NCBI GenBank assembly: GCA_949316235.1
Contig: OX438744.1
Span: 30,748,778-30,812,777, forward strand
Origin: Oegoconia quadripuncta
Taxonomy: Eukaryota > Arthropoda > Insecta > Lepidoptera > Autostichidae
Direction of reading: 5' to 3'
Length of the DNA stretch: 64,000 nucleotides
The notes beneath the pieces were generated by a model. It did not search any database. It was not told the origin of the DNA and worked only from the letters and a program-made list of their open reading frames with translations. Positions 1 to 11,936 of the stretch are shown in pieces. Positions within the stretch are counted from its first letter, which is position 1; each line of letters starts with the position of its first letter. The translations under genes and the position numbers were made by a program.

Positions 1-36
1 GATTAACATAGAAAAAAAACTCCGATTTCATAGGTG

Positions 37-80
37 CTAGTGATGACTTATATTGGGTCCTATATATAAGTCATCACTAG
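37..80. repeat. Short perfect hairpin, 17-bp arms
   Basis: Arms at 37-53 and 64-80 are exact reverse complements (ctagtgatgacttatat against its complement) around a 10-base loop. Probably the end of a palindromic mobile element; no function is evident. Confidence 0.6.
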
Positions 81-83
81 CAA

Positions 84-189
84 CACACATTGATTAATGA
101 CTTTCGTCTTCAAGCACTGAGGTATTTTGCCTCTTTCAATCAGGTGAGATTGTGGTCAAACGTGAATCCAGTCAAACATAAAAAAAAAA
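84..189 (+). mobile_element. LINE 3'-end fragment (CR1/Jockey-like) with poly(A)
   Basis: The stretch ends in the signature 'tcaggtgagattgtggtcaa' followed by an A run, which also closes several LINE group 1 copies in this window. Its first 60 bases resemble 24661-24720. Only 3' UTR remains. Confidence 0.55.
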
Positions 190-925
190 GTTTTAGCTTA
201 AAATTTAAGGAGTAAAATTTAGTAGGTAAAAACTAAACCAAATTGCAAATCGTGTCGTTAACGTTATTATTACATAATTCTCATCGAAGACACGCTATTT
301 ATTTGAGAAATCAATATCACACACGAGCAATTCGCAATTAGGTACATTCCTAATTCGAGCATGTCATCACTTGTCTGTAAGATGTGACACGTCTTTGTCC
401 AACTAAAATAGGTCAGGCGAACACATTGCGTCTTTGCTGACTGTACGGTCCAGTACTCGGTTACTATAGTAACCGAATCGCATAGCCAGATACAGAGTAT
501 ACTCTGTACTGTATGCAATTTGCTATAGGTGCTCCTATTCATGTGTATTCGTGAAAAAATCTTTAATATAGTAGTAATTTATGCACATGGATAGATTCAG
601 AGGTAGTTTAGATATAATTGTTATTTAGTAATAAAACATAGGCTATATGATTAAAATTGCAACTGTGAATTTCATTGCTTTGAACTCCTGTAACAATTTT
701 CAAAAAAAGCGATCAATTACTTTTTATGTTTATTGAAATTTTAACCTATATATTACAACTCAATAAACTATTTTTAGAAAATATAAAATAGACATTGATT
801 AATTTTTTAGAAAATTGTTTTAGGAGACCTTAACATATTCTACAATGCATTGAAATTCACAGTGGTAACTTTAATTTGATATTGTATTGTTTCTATGTAC
901 TAAACTAAATATCTAAACTATACCT
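190..925. other. AT-rich stretch, no feature seen
   Basis: No coding signal, tRNA-like head, tandem repeat or inverted repeat was found here. The open frames are short and rich in rare composition. Confidence 0.5.
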
Positions 926-1240
926 AACCGCCTCTGTGGCTCAATGTAAACAACATTGGGTTTACGATTCGGAGGTCGCGGGTTCGATCCCCAGCGGGGT
1001 ACATGTTTAGTACTCGGTTTGGTTGGTGGTAGGGCATTTTAAATGTCCGCCTGGCTAGCTACCACCATCTTATCTAAATCTGCCGCAAACAGCACTGTTA
1101 ATAGCATTGTTATGTTTCGGTTGTCAAAGCTAGCCAATCCCCCAAATAGGATGGGGTTTCTTCCTTCCTTTCGACCTCATCTTCATTTATCATCAGATGT
1201 AATTGAGGTGCTAACCCGTTGTGCATAAAAAAAGAAAGAA
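926..1240 (+). mobile_element. SINE-A, near full length (+)
   Basis: The copy starts with a tRNA-like head containing an A-box-like tggctcaatg and the B box ggttcgatccc. It continues through the shared body (tggttggtggtagggcattt, ctagctaccaccatcttat) to a tail ending in 'cccgttgtgcat' and an A run. This copy lacks some body sequence. SINE-A is the commonest repeat in the window, at about 20 copies; the head should supply a pol III promoter, and LINE enzymes would move it. That role is inferred from SINE biology. Confidence 0.85.
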
Positions 1241-1280
1241 CAAATCAACCTAAACTGGGCGTACGTGTCTGTTCGATGTT

Positions 1281-1346
1281 CAGCCTCATCTTCACTTAAC
1301 ATCAGACGAGATTGATGTCAAGTACTGACCTGTTGTGCGTAAAAAC
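1281..1346 (+). mobile_element. SINE-A tail fragment (+)
   Basis: Only the last ~65 bases of SINE-A remain, from 'cctcatcttcacttaacatc' to 'gttgtgcgtaaaaa', just behind the copy at 926-1240. Confidence 0.7.
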
Positions 1347-1847
1347 AATATTTTTTTGAAACTGTTTGATGGTTAATTGAAATTTGATATATATGAGTAG
1401 TTGTAGAAAATGGTGGCCCAAATACAAGCGTGTATAAACAGATTCCTATTTCCGAATAAATCCTGTGGGAACATAAAAATAGAACTGAATCGTGGACGAA
1501 GTTCCGATTCTCATGCAAATGCGAGCGAGGGATGACCAGATCGGGCTTTGACACAAATTTGAAGTATATAAAACTATGACACTGTGTTTATTTTTGAAAG
1601 AAGAAACTTTAGTTGAGTAGGCAAGGTACCGAGCATGGTACCTGTTATTACATACCTGTTAGTATATACATATATTTCCGACGACCTATTGCTGGACCGA
1701 TTAAAATCAGTCGTTTGCGATCATTGGACATGTTAGCCCCGTTCTATCTTACCCTCACTAACTACTGCTGTAGTTACCCTCACTAACTACTGCTTCTACT
1801 GCTGTAGTTATACTACTGCTTAAGATAGAACTATGCTAACAGGTCCA

Positions 1848-2027
1848 TTTTTTTTTATGCACAACGGGTTGGTACTTGACCTCAATCACATCTGATGTTA
1901 AGTGAAGATGAAGTCGACGGTGGAACCCGGAAAAACCCAACACATTTGGAGGACTGGCTATCTTATCTCTGACAACCGGAACGCAGCAATGCTATTAACA
2001 GATTTAGATAAGAAGGTGGTAGCTAGC
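1848..2027 (-). mobile_element. SINE-A, 5'-truncated (-)
   Basis: Reverse-strand tail and body of SINE-A, from the T run and 'atgcacaacgggttggtact' to 'ggtggtagctagc'. The tRNA-like head is missing. It lies inside the foldback element and is therefore younger than it. Confidence 0.8.
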
Positions 2028-2149
2028 GAATGATCGCAAACGACTGATTTTAATCGGTCCGGCAATAGGTCGTCAATCGTCCGAAATATTTATTATTATT
2101 ATTATTTATACTGACAGGTATGTAATAACAGGTTATACTACTGCTGTAG

Positions 2150-2187
2150 TTACCCTCACTAACTACTGCTGTAGTTAGTGAGGGTAA
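2150..2187. repeat. Perfect hairpin, 17-bp arms
   Basis: ttaccctcactaactac at 2150-2166 is exactly complementary to 2171-2187, with a 4-base loop. It is the tip of the right arm of the composite foldback element. Confidence 0.75.
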
Positions 2188-2259
2188 GATATAACGGGGC
2201 TAACAGGTCCATGGACGCAAACGACTGATTTTAATCGGTCCAGCAATAAGTCGTCAAAA

Positions 2260-2744
2260 ATAATAAAGGGTAACTAAATGTCCCACAAAAAATCGGTCCT
2301 GCAAAAATCGGAGCCAGTATGATCGACTTTCCTGTGGGTTTCTTGCGCCACTTCTTTTCCTATAGCTGATTTCCCCCTTTTTTTAATACAATGACAGCTA
2401 TCAAAGTTAATCAAAATTTTTATACGACTTACATCCTTTTCAAATGGAAAATTTAAAAACCACCAAGAAACTAATTGCACAATAATTATCACTTACTTTT
2501 TTAATTTCATATTATATGCTATATGATATGCTAATAAAAGCCCTTCAAAACTAGCTCCCGCTCAGCATCTTGAGGAATGCTAAGCCACTTCCTTTTGCCT
2601 AATTATAATACCTAAGTATACTAACCTAATTCTGCATAATATTTCATAATCTGTTGCTAAAGAAAATAATTCAGTAAATTCGGGCTTTGCGATTAGAGCA
2701 ATAAAGAGCATTAGTATTGTAATAATAATATCCAGGTAAACTAT
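2260..2744. other. AT-rich stretch, no feature seen
   Basis: No repeat shared with the rest of the window and no coding signal was recognised. Confidence 0.4.
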
Positions 2745-2890
2745 GTTAAAAGTTAAATATCTTCGAAACGACTAAACCGATTTTCATCAAACATGGCTTA
2801 AGAACCTTTCCCATAGTTTTATGTTAAATATAAAGAAGCTCTACTCAAATCGGACCACGCATAATTGAGATACATCCAGACAAAGTTTAG
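2745..2890 (+). repeat. Interspersed repeat leading into a microsatellite
   Basis: The phrase 'cgaaacgactaaaccgattt' and the surrounding text are of the kind found in non-coding repeats that end in simple sequence in moths. A related stretch lies at 44655-44890. The class is unknown. Confidence 0.35.
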
Positions 2891-3589
<699 letters not shown>

Positions 3590-4000
3590 GACTGGTGCTT
3601 GACCATAATCTCACCTGTTGGAAAAACGTTGCGACCGAAGATGTAGCACGCGAACACTTTGCTATTGAAGATCACAAGGTTGCAGGATTCAGGAAAGACT
3701 GACGCCTGAAGGGAGTTCCATCTATTGGCTGTTCGTATTATGAATGAAGAGTCAAACCGCTAAGTGCGAATGTTAGGAATATCAACGATATACAGGTAGT
3801 AACCCTCCCCACGCCTGGGAGTCGGAAGATGGAATGGCGATGGCTTTTACCACGGAGTCGAGTGCAGTGAGTTGGTCTTGACCGAACCATAACAGGTGAC
3901 AGCAGTATTCCACGCACGAGCAGACCTGAGCCTAGTAAAGTACCAATACTAATGCACGAGGTGGAGACTGAAAAACAGCTATTTTGCTGAGGCTTCAACA
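3590..4000 (-). pseudogene. CR1/Jockey-like LINE reverse-transcriptase C-terminus, decayed (group 1)
   Basis: On the minus strand, scattered frames encode the C-terminal tail typical of CR1/Jockey-type ORF2 proteins. Visible pieces are 'VEYCCHLW' near 3905, 'DIPNIRT' near 3775, and 'NSLQASVFPESCNL' near 3690-3715, followed by the 3' UTR with 'tcacctgt'. In-frame stops and frame changes show that it is dead. It is 5'-truncated, as most LINE insertions are. The group is named from motif resemblance; CR1, L2 and Jockey clades cannot be separated on this tail alone. Confidence 0.7.
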
Positions 4001-4043
4001 TATTTATCCAATAAGTTAGTAAATTTTACTATCTTAGTGGATA

Positions 4044-4394
4044 AACTGCCTACGTGGCTCAATGTAAACAACATTGGGTTTACGATTCGGAGGTCGTGGG
4101 TTCGATCCCCAGCGGTGTACATGTTTAAGTACTTCCTTTGGTTAGTGGTGGGGCATTTTATATGTCCGCGTGACTAGCTACCACCTCTTACCTAAATCTG
4201 CCGCCAAGCAGCAATGTTAAATAGCATTGTTGTGTTGGGGTTGTCAGAGATAAGTGCAAAAAAAAAATTTAAGATGGCCAGTCCCCCAAATGTGTTGGGG
4301 TTTCCGGGTCAGTACGCTTCCACCTTCGACCTCATCTTTATTTAACATCAGGTGTGATTGAGGTCAAGTACCAACCCGTTGTGCATAAAAAAAG
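4044..4394 (+). mobile_element. SINE-A, near full length (+)
   Basis: Runs from the tRNA-like head 'acgtggctcaatgtaaac' with B box ggttcgatccc to 'cccgttgtgcat' plus A run. A short A-rich insert sits near 4258-4270. Confidence 0.88.
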
Positions 4395-5322
4395 CTATAA
4401 TTAATTATCATGTAGTGTAATTTTTTTAAGTGGATGAATAAATATTTTTTTATTTTATTTATTTATTTAAAATGTGTTTGTTTTGGGAGCTCCTTAGACT
4501 CGCATCACACCGCCGGGGTCCACCCGCTCATTGACTTACCGAACATTCGCACTAATTGTTTCGTTTCTTCCTGGACTACTAAGACATCCTGGACCTCCAT
4601 GCGGGCGTCGTCGGTCTCCCATAAATCTTACAATGTTGGTGTACGATCTAGCAATCGTACATTTAATACAAACGCATCAATTTGACACGCGGTCATTTCC
4701 CCTTCACATAATTTAAGCCAATTCACATCAAAACGCCCTTAAGATCGCACCGCGGCACGTGGACTGATTATCATAGCATTTTATCAGATTATTTGTTAAT
4801 TTGTGATTAAATCAATATATTGGACAGCAGACTATCAATTATCATCCTCATCATCTTACTATATGGTTTAGCACCGTATTGGGATCCTCAGGTTTAAAGT
4901 GAATAGGCATTTAATTCAATTTTCAAATGAGTATCCAGTCCTTCATAACAAAGAAAAACAATCTTGCTTAGAACTTGCTACATTTGGAAAAATGTGTGCC
5001 TTATTACATTTTCATTCATCACAATTTCATACAACCCCGAATATTTTAACAATGCTTTTGGCTCCATCTAAACAGACCTGTGGAAAAAAGTTAAAAAAAT
5101 ATTTCCCGCGCTTTTATATGAGTTAACGTCAATCAAAATAAACGTTTGTGTCAGGGAAGTTTTTAAACGTTGCAGGGGTGACGGGGAGCGAAGCAAAATT
5201 GAGGCGCAGATATATTTATTTTGGATGTTTTTTTCACTTTCAAAAAGGATGAGGTTATCAATTCGTCCGTATTTTTTTGTTTATGTCGTGCGATATCAGT
5301 TGTGAAATCCTTTTATTTGAAA
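4395..5322. other. No gene recognised
   Basis: 4490-4740 is less AT-rich than its surroundings and carries overlapping open frames of 60-83 codons, but they show no motif and have no splice context I can support. The rest is AT-rich. Confidence 0.35.
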
Positions 5323-5460
5323 TGGTTGGTGGTAGGGCATTTTAAAATGTCCGCCTGGCTAGCTACCACCATCTTATCTAAATCTGTTGTCAGAGATAAG
5401 AACATCAGGTGTGATTGAAGTCAAGTACGAACCCGTCGTGCATAAAAAAAAAAAGAAAAG
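5323..5460 (+). mobile_element. SINE-A, internally deleted (+)
   Basis: Body segment 'ggttggtggtagggcatt' joins directly to the tail 'aacatcaggtgtgattgaag', with the middle and head missing. It ends in 'cgtgcat' and an A-rich run. Confidence 0.8.
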
Positions 5461-5794
5461 GTATACATTCAAGGTAAAAATTTAGTAAAAGTCGGATGAT
5501 GTATTCCGGAGATGAAGAAACCTTTGAAGTCCTCTGTTTTGCCAATTTTTACTGAAGAAGTTAGGTTATAGCGTGTGAATCAGAATGAGAGCGTCATAAG
5601 CCAATAATTAAAGCCAGTAATTTCATTGGCTTTCTTGTTTCTCATATATTGGTGCTTTGGGTGGTACCCAACCAAAATTAAAGAATGGTTACTTCATTCT
5701 GTAACGTCGGCCATTTTGAAAACTTATTCCTAGATTTTATATCCGAACTAGCACCGCTTCGGAAAGGGAAAACATTTTTTTTATGATTCACTGG

Positions 5795-6062
5795 ATATAC
5801 GTTTGACCACAATCTCACCTGATGGAAAGACTCGATGTGACCGAAGATGAAGCACGCGATCTCAGTAGATTTCTATTCACCTTGCTCTTGAAGATCCTAA
5901 GGTAGGATTCAGGAAAGACTGACGCCGGAAGGGAGTTCGCATGGCTGCTCGCAATATGAATGAAGAGTCGAAACGCTTAGTGCGAATGTTGGGTAACTAT
6001 ACATACGGTTGGAATCCCTCCTCACGCCTATAGTGTTCGTAGATGAAATGGCGATGGTGGAA
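5795..6062 (-). pseudogene. LINE group 1 C-terminus and 3' UTR (-)
   Basis: Same minus-strand tail as 3590-4000. The reverse complement of 5905-5970 encodes the end of the 'NSLP-ASVFPES' motif region, followed by the 3' UTR with 'tcacctgatggaaag'. It is 5'-truncated and frameshifted. Confidence 0.65.
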
Positions 6063-6340
6063 TAAGATTATGTAATTCTAATAAAAGACTGTGGGAAAAG
6101 AAGCCCTTACTCCTTACGTTATCCAGGTGATATACACTTGTATAAAAAAGTGTACAACTGCATTCGCTACACAACCTGAGTTAAGTGTAACTGTGCCAAG
6201 TCTGGCATAAAGTTTTGATGGCAGATGCTTGCCAATATTTGCCGATGGCAGCGCTCGCCGTGTTGTTATTTAGTTTTCATTTATCGTATGGTACATTCGC
6301 AGAGCAACGTTCTTGTATATAAGTATAAATAATGAGGTAT

Positions 6341-6662
6341 TGCACAACGGGTTGGTACTTGACCTCAATCACACCTGATGTTAAGTGAAGATGAGGTCGA
6401 AGGTGGAAGCGTACTGACCCGCAAACCCAACACATTTGCAGGACTGGCTATCTTATCTCTAACAACCGGAACACAACAATGCTATTAACATTGCTACTTG
6501 GCGGCAGATTTAGATAAGATGGTGGTAGCTAGCCAGGCGGACATTTAAAACGCCCTACCACCAACCAAACCGAGTACTTAAACATGTACCCCGCTGGGGG
6601 TCGAATCCGCGACCTCCGAATCGTAAACCCAATGTCGTTAACATTGAGCCACGGAGGCGGTT
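6341..6662 (-). mobile_element. SINE-A, near full length (-)
   Basis: Reverse-strand copy from 'gcacaacgggttggtactt' to the head complement 'gagccacggaggcggtt'. The copy is well preserved. The T/A tail is almost absent, unlike most copies. Confidence 0.88.
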
Positions 6663-7320
6663 CAAACTTACTACTTAAGGTTAAACTTAAGTTGATACTT
6701 GAGATACAGTTGTGTATTTAAACAGAATGAAAAAAAATTATATTGAGAGTGACTCTCGATCCCAACACAGCCCTTAGAGCTACTAGAATCGGTGTCGTAA
6801 AGTGTCAATGTTACACTATTTTTACTGGATAAAGGCTTGCCTCAATGCAAGCTGCACGGTCGTTCACATCTAGTTAGTTACCTAAAGAACCTACTATTGG
6901 ATGTCTCTCCAAAAATGCCACGAGTAGACATAAGAGGGATAGAGCTGAATTGAATCGAAAGTCAGTCCAAGGATTTACCGACAATACATTTCCAGACGTT
7001 GGAATTCTGGAGTTTTATTTGGCATCGGAGTCGACAATGGATTTCTCTTGGATTCCAAGTGGCACTCCTATCTTGTTCTTAACTTGGCTCAACGACATAT
7101 TGGACGAGTCTATTGTGTTCATATCTCTGTATTAACGTGACTTGTTATAGAAGTGCTGGCGAAAATGTGAATCTGATTTTGTGGGAGTTTGTCAATAAGC
7201 ATATTATCAAAAGATTAAGTTAATGCAATTTTAACGATACCAAATATGGGAATTTCTACTACTCAGTTAAAACTAAAAATTCAGAATCATAGAAACATGA
7301 ACTTTTTGCATTTGGTTGTA
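6663..7320. other. No feature seen
   Basis: No repeat or credible coding frame was recognised. The 61-codon frame at 6950 has no motif. Confidence 0.4.
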
Positions 7321-7840
7321 CAAAGTCAAAGTCAAAAATGCTTTATTTTGTAGGTACACAGAGTACACTTAAAATAGTCAATTTTACATTATTTAAGCTA
7401 CTGCTTGTTCAAAATGCAATTTTCCCCTGAGAAGAACAAGCAAGAAACTCTAAGTGTTGCTCTTTTAAAATCACTTTTTATATTTCATTATTAATTGTGA
7501 AATAGCCTGGCATGCGAACAATTTCATTATGTCCAGGGATGATTATCATCTAAATAGTCTGATATTTTATAATATGCTTTGTTAATAAGTGTCTGTGTTA
7601 TAGTATCTTTAAATTTATCGAGAGGAAGATTTTGTATATCAACAGGAACCTTATTGAAAAAGCGTATACATAACCCTTTGAATGAATTACCTACTGACTT
7701 TGCGGAGGCGACTTATGTGACCTGCAAGTTTATCTTTATTTCTTGTATTGACATCATGTTTACTACTGTTTTTCCTAAATGATGCTATATTTTTTTGACA
7801 TACATTAGATTTTCAAAACAATATAAGTACAAAACAAATC
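7321..7840 (-). pseudogene. Jockey-like LINE ORF2 C-terminus with 3' UTR (group 2, -)
   Basis: The minus strand encodes a decayed C-terminal tail with an asparagine/lysine-rich 'TRNK' segment, a 'FNKVP' motif and the closing 'YKISDYL' motif near 7560-7590. A 3' UTR with 'tacaaaataaagcatttttg' follows. Sister copies lie at 14836-15560, 44305-44640 and 58563-58705. The insertion is 5'-truncated. Confidence 0.7.
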
Positions 7841-7987
7841 TGAATAAGACATTTTTCTTGTATCAACCATAGAGTAAAAGAACAGTAGATTAGGCGTACA
7901 TAATTAGCTAATAAATATTGATTCATATCCTACATATAGAACGCTTTTGAATTCCTGTTTTAATAGTATTAACGAATTTAAAAATCC

Positions 7988-8226
7988 CAACTAATATCAT
8001 AAATGTGAAAGTTTGTGTGTGTGTGTGTGTATGTCTGTATGTATATTTGTTACCTCTTCACGCCTATACCGCTCGATGGATTTGGATGAAATTTGATTTG
8101 TCTACATACCAACTATATGTTAATTCAGATTAGGATCTGGATTAACATATAGGCAATTTTATGCTGGACCGATTTTGATGAAATCTTCTACGCGGACGAA
8201 GTCGCGGGTGGAAAGCTAGCATCTAT
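7988..8226 (+). repeat. Interspersed repeat ending 'gcggacgaagtcgcggg' (+)
   Basis: Begins with an 'ctaatatcataaatgtgaaa' phrase and a short GT run and ends in 'acgcggacgaagtcgcgggt'. The same architecture recurs at 8604-8860 and, inverted, at 32502-32692. Recalled as widespread in moths, but I cannot assign a class. An imperfect palindrome lies at 8116-8152. Confidence 0.6.
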
Positions 8227-8603
8227 AGTCCTAAATTGTAATAATGGCTCTCGGATTCCTGTTTTATAATGTTGGCGAATTTTGAAATGGATAATATTTT
8301 TAAATTATATTTCACTAGTACCCTACACCGCGCGTTTTAATGGTATATGGATGATATCATAGTCTTATGGGGGATTCCTAAATTTTCAATTTCTAATTAT
8401 AATTTGAATTAAATAAATACATGAGACTTTTACAAAAATTAGCTAAAGTCGACTATAGAGTGCCTTTCAAAGAATGTATTTGCTATATACAATTATGTAA
8501 AATAGAAATAATTTGCTTTGAATAGCTACTTATCTGTTACAATTATTTTACATAAATAAGTCTCTTCTATTCAGTTAAAATACAACTTTCAGGTAAATAA
8601 TCT

Positions 8604-8860
8604 AACTAATATTAGAAAATGCGAAAGCTTGAATGTTTGTCTGTTTATTTGTTTGTTGCTCAATCACTACCAAACGGAAGAACGGATTTGGGTGAAATTT
8701 GGTGTATATACGGATACGGATACGGATTTGGGTGGATATGGTGTGACATATAATACTTTTATCCCGATAAAGTGAGTAATTCCCGCGGGATAAAGAAATG
8801 AAACATATCCGCGATAAAGCTATTCCACGTAGGCGAAGCCGCAGGCGGAAAGCTAGTATG
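8604..8860 (+). repeat. Interspersed repeat, second copy (+)
   Basis: Starts 'ctaatattagaaaatgcgaa' and ends 'acgtaggcgaagccgcaggc'. A small internal duplication of the 'ggatacggat' phrase sits near 8705-8730. Confidence 0.6.
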
Positions 8861-9204
8861 TAATAATTATGTTTTTCTAACTTCTATTTGACCTATGCAA
8901 TCGTTTTATACGACATTCCAGCGAAATTACACATTAGGCCCGCGTATGCGGAGAATCACCCACCGTGACCAAACGGCAGCTGTTAAACGGGCCCTTAACA
9001 AATAGAATGTCAAATTTAACTATTGGTTAGACAAATGACCGTTCGGTTAGGGAGATACCGCGGTTGTATTGTTTAAAAAATAATATACAAAAAGTGGTGA
9101 TTTTAGCCAGAAGAGTGGCGCGCCACACGTCAAAGTTACCGGTACGTGAGGTAGTGGGTATGTCTGGAAAGCTAGATATTGAAAGATGAAGTTTGATCGT
9201 TTTC

Positions 9205-9372
9205 ATTTAGCCAAGTTAAGCAATGTTTGGCAGGGGCAGTCCGTGGACGGGTGACCACTAATGGTATTTTAATTTGTTTCCGTGCTTTAGAGGGCTAATA
9301 GTCGGTCCCGGTTGTTTTCATTTGAAAACAGTCGTTAAGCCAAAACGGTGGCCTACAGGGCCTTAATAAGAA
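9205..9372 (+). mobile_element. 5S rRNA-derived SINE (+)
   Basis: 9209-9256 resembles the internal control region of 5S rRNA: 'ccaagttaagcaatg' matches the A-box region and 'ggacgggtgacc' the C-box region. A body segment shared with 31592-31830 follows ('cggttgttttca', 'gtggcctacag'). SINEs with 5S-derived heads are an established class; this head should carry a type 1 pol III promoter. Confidence 0.7.
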
Positions 9373-10227
9373 GTTGATCATGGAATTTGAGCAGGAGAAA
9401 TTATAGACTGATTGGATGAATTTGATTGGAAAAATTGGATGGCGTGAGGGGCATGCATATGTTTACTCTTTACCGGTAACCATCTCTGGTTCCATGATCA
9501 TAATTTAATATTAAGATTTATGTGAGAATAAGTGGTCTGTAATTACCACCTTACTTAAAGATTTAAGGTTATCGGCCCTAGTGTCATTCTGATATCCTAT
9601 TCGCCTGTATTGGCTTGATATTATATTGCAATTTTCCGAGCTACCCTATACCACAAGAGGCTGGCACCGTCCCTATCGCTAGCAACGCCGGCATTTCACC
9701 GACATATAAAATATAGTTTTACAATTTTTGGGTACATCCCCATCCTTCTTAAAGTCAAATTTTTTGCAGTTTATATCAAAGAAAACAATACGCTATTTGT
9801 CTCAAACAAAATTGCAATTTTCACAATAAAAGACTATGTAAATAAATAAACTCGAAGGTAATGAAGTAAGTGCAATAATTATGTGTGAAAGCATAGATTA
9901 TTTAAACTGTCAACTTGTAAATAACAAAGCATCTAGACGTTGGGGTTACCAGGTGACAGAATTTTCCATACATGCCTTGAATTCCAATAGCGGCGCTCCC
10001 ATAGTGCCTTAATAAAATAGGAACTCAGGAACATCGACTTTAAACTTTATTGATCTTTTAACAGTACAGGAATTTCATATGATTTACAAATTACAGACAC
10101 AACAAGATGTATTAATTTCATTAACTGTGAAAAAAACCACAAATCATTCATCAAATATTACTCGGGCTTGCGCTATTCTGAAACCGTACACCACTGAATT
10201 CCAATAAGCCAAGAGGAATTTTAATTT
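9373..10227. other. No feature recognised
   Basis: No coding signal and no clear match to another part of the window. Confidence 0.4.
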
Positions 10228-10320
10228 GTAAAAAAAAATGTATTTGTGTCGTTTATCAACCATCTGGGATCCATAATACAAGCATAGTTGTTTAGTGCGG
10301 AACTAGATGGCGCTGGTGTA
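10228..10320 (+). mobile_element. SINE-C tail fragment (+)
   Basis: Plus-strand 3' part of SINE-C with 'caaccatctgggatccataa' and 'gaactagatggcgct'. It forms an inverted repeat with the copy at 10396-10650. Confidence 0.7.
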
Positions 10321-10395
10321 TGTTAAAAAATCGTCACCACGACGTTCTTAAATGAGGAAAAATAAAATAGACAATTCTAATTAATATATCCATAT

Positions 10396-10650
10396 ATAAT
10401 ATCTTTACACATACTCACAGCACCATCTAGTTCCACACTAAGCAACTAGGCTTGTATTATGGATACCACATGGTTAATAAACTACACAAATACATTTTTT
10501 TTGTAAATAAATACATAAATTAATGAAAAACATCCATAACTCGAGTACACACGTCTGTATTCATCATACAAACATATGCCCCTAGCGGGATTCGAAGCCG
10601 CGACCTTTTGGTATAGCAGTCAATTTTTAACCACTACACCAAACAGGTCG
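10396..10650 (-). mobile_element. SINE-C (-)
   Basis: The tRNA-like head lies at the right end, on the minus strand: B-box complement 'gggattcgaagccgcgacc' and 'ccactacaccaaacaggtcg'. The tail contains 'agcaccatctagttccacac'. The head is related to but distinct from SINE-B. Confidence 0.8.
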
Positions 10651-10965
10651 TCAAAAGGTAACAAACAATATTAGTTTTGTAACAAAGAGAATCAAATCCT
10701 GAACCTCCACACGGTAATCCCTTTTTATTAAAATTTCTTTGTCTCTTGCATCACAACGGAAATATTTGAAAAATGGGAGATTTCTCGTGAAATCTAATTT
10801 CTCGATCTGGTAACCCTATCTAGACTAGACAGTCTACTTCAAAGCAATTTAGCATCTGTGCATTCGCACGTTAAAATTATGGCTTTCGAGGCATCGATAT
10901 TCCTGGCTGCGGACTTGCGTGGACCTGGAGTGGTATAATACCTCATACGTAGCTGTAACCGTATA

Positions 10966-11150
10966 TTTTTATGCACTTGGCCTCAATCCCACCTGATGTT
11001 AAGTGCAGATGAGGCCAGTGAAAGTATTGACACGGAAACCGCATCTTTTGGAGGACTGGCTATCTTATCTCTGACAACCGGAACACAATAATGCTATTAA
11101 CATTACTTTTTGGCGGCAGACTTAGATAGGATGGTGGTAGCTAGTCAGGC
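10966..11150 (-). mobile_element. SINE-A, truncated (-)
   Basis: Tail and mid-body only. A small deletion fuses 'atgcac' to 'ttggcctcaatcccacctg'. Confidence 0.75.
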
Positions 11151-11329
11151 TTACCATTAATGCACCTTCAATGCATAATACCGTATCTCACAAAAACATA
11201 TTGATTCCCGCCAAAAGTCCTTACAATTTTGTTTTTGTATTATTAGTATGTAGGTATATATTTTATTAAGGTATAGTTATGTATTATTATATATTATTCT
11301 TATTACTTATATATATTATATATTAGTGT

Positions 11330-11530
11330 ATAGTGTAGGTATTTGCTTTAGTTTGAATTTGCTGTAATTTGTATACGCCCAATCTACTGTTTTCTAACTA
11401 ACCCTATGGTTGATGGAAGAAATCCCTCTATGGAATAAGTCCGCCGTTGTACTCAATTTCTGTATCAATGCAAAATTAATGTATTGCCTTTTTGTACAAT
11501 AAAGCGTTTACAAACAAACAAACAAAATGA
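11330..11530 (+). mobile_element. LINE 3' UTR-like stretch with A-rich tail (+)
   Basis: Contains 'gcccaatctactgttttcta' and ends 'tgtacaataaagcgtttaca' plus (CAAA)n, a polyadenylation-like ending. The complement of part of it recurs at 7840-7905. No coding part remains. Confidence 0.4.
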
Positions 11531-11630
11531 AATCGGCAACGTTGCATTTTTTAGGCATACACAAAATCATATCGCGCTAACCCACACTTAAATAAATCAT
11601 TTTTTTTTTAATATAATAAATGTTTGTGAC

Positions 11631-11836
11631 ACACCGATCATCTAGTCCCAAACTAAGCAAAGCTTGTAGGTACTACGGATACTAGATGACAGATAAACAT
11701 ACATAAATATTTATATTAACATCCACGGGAGTAAACGTTCGTATTCATCACACAAATTATTACCCCTCGCGGGAATCGAACCCGCAACCGTTGGTTTCGC
11801 TGACAGGGTCACTATCCACTACACCAATAGGTCCTC
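11631..11836 (-). mobile_element. SINE-B (-)
   Basis: tRNA-like head on the minus strand (complement 'gaatcgaacccgcaaccgtt', 'ccactacaccaataggtc') with the body 'aacatacataaatatttat'. The head keeps a recognisable B box. Confidence 0.8.
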
Positions 11837-11936
11837 AAAATTCCAGATGCATTAACGGAAAACTATAGTTACAAAAAAAGAATCCTTAATCTCCAACTTA
11901 ATTTTAATTACAGCTTGGAGTCGAAACTTTAGGTCC

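Larger units (their letters stand above)
1639..2258. mobile_element. Composite foldback / MITE-like element
   Basis: An ~86-bp left arm (1680-1765, starting gacgacctattgctgg) is repeated inverted at 2171-2255 with only a few differences. A further half-arm copy lies at 2031-2076. A second inverted pair, 1639-1672 against 2102-2140 (acctgttattacatacctgt), brackets the inner part. A SINE-A copy has inserted at 1848-2027. The inverted-repeat structure and lack of coding capacity suggest a non-autonomous DNA transposon; the superfamily is unknown and no convincing target duplication was found. Confidence 0.65.

Noticed and set aside
926..1000. Possible tRNA gene
   Set aside because: B box is present but it is the head of SINE-A, repeated many times with the same non-tRNA body.
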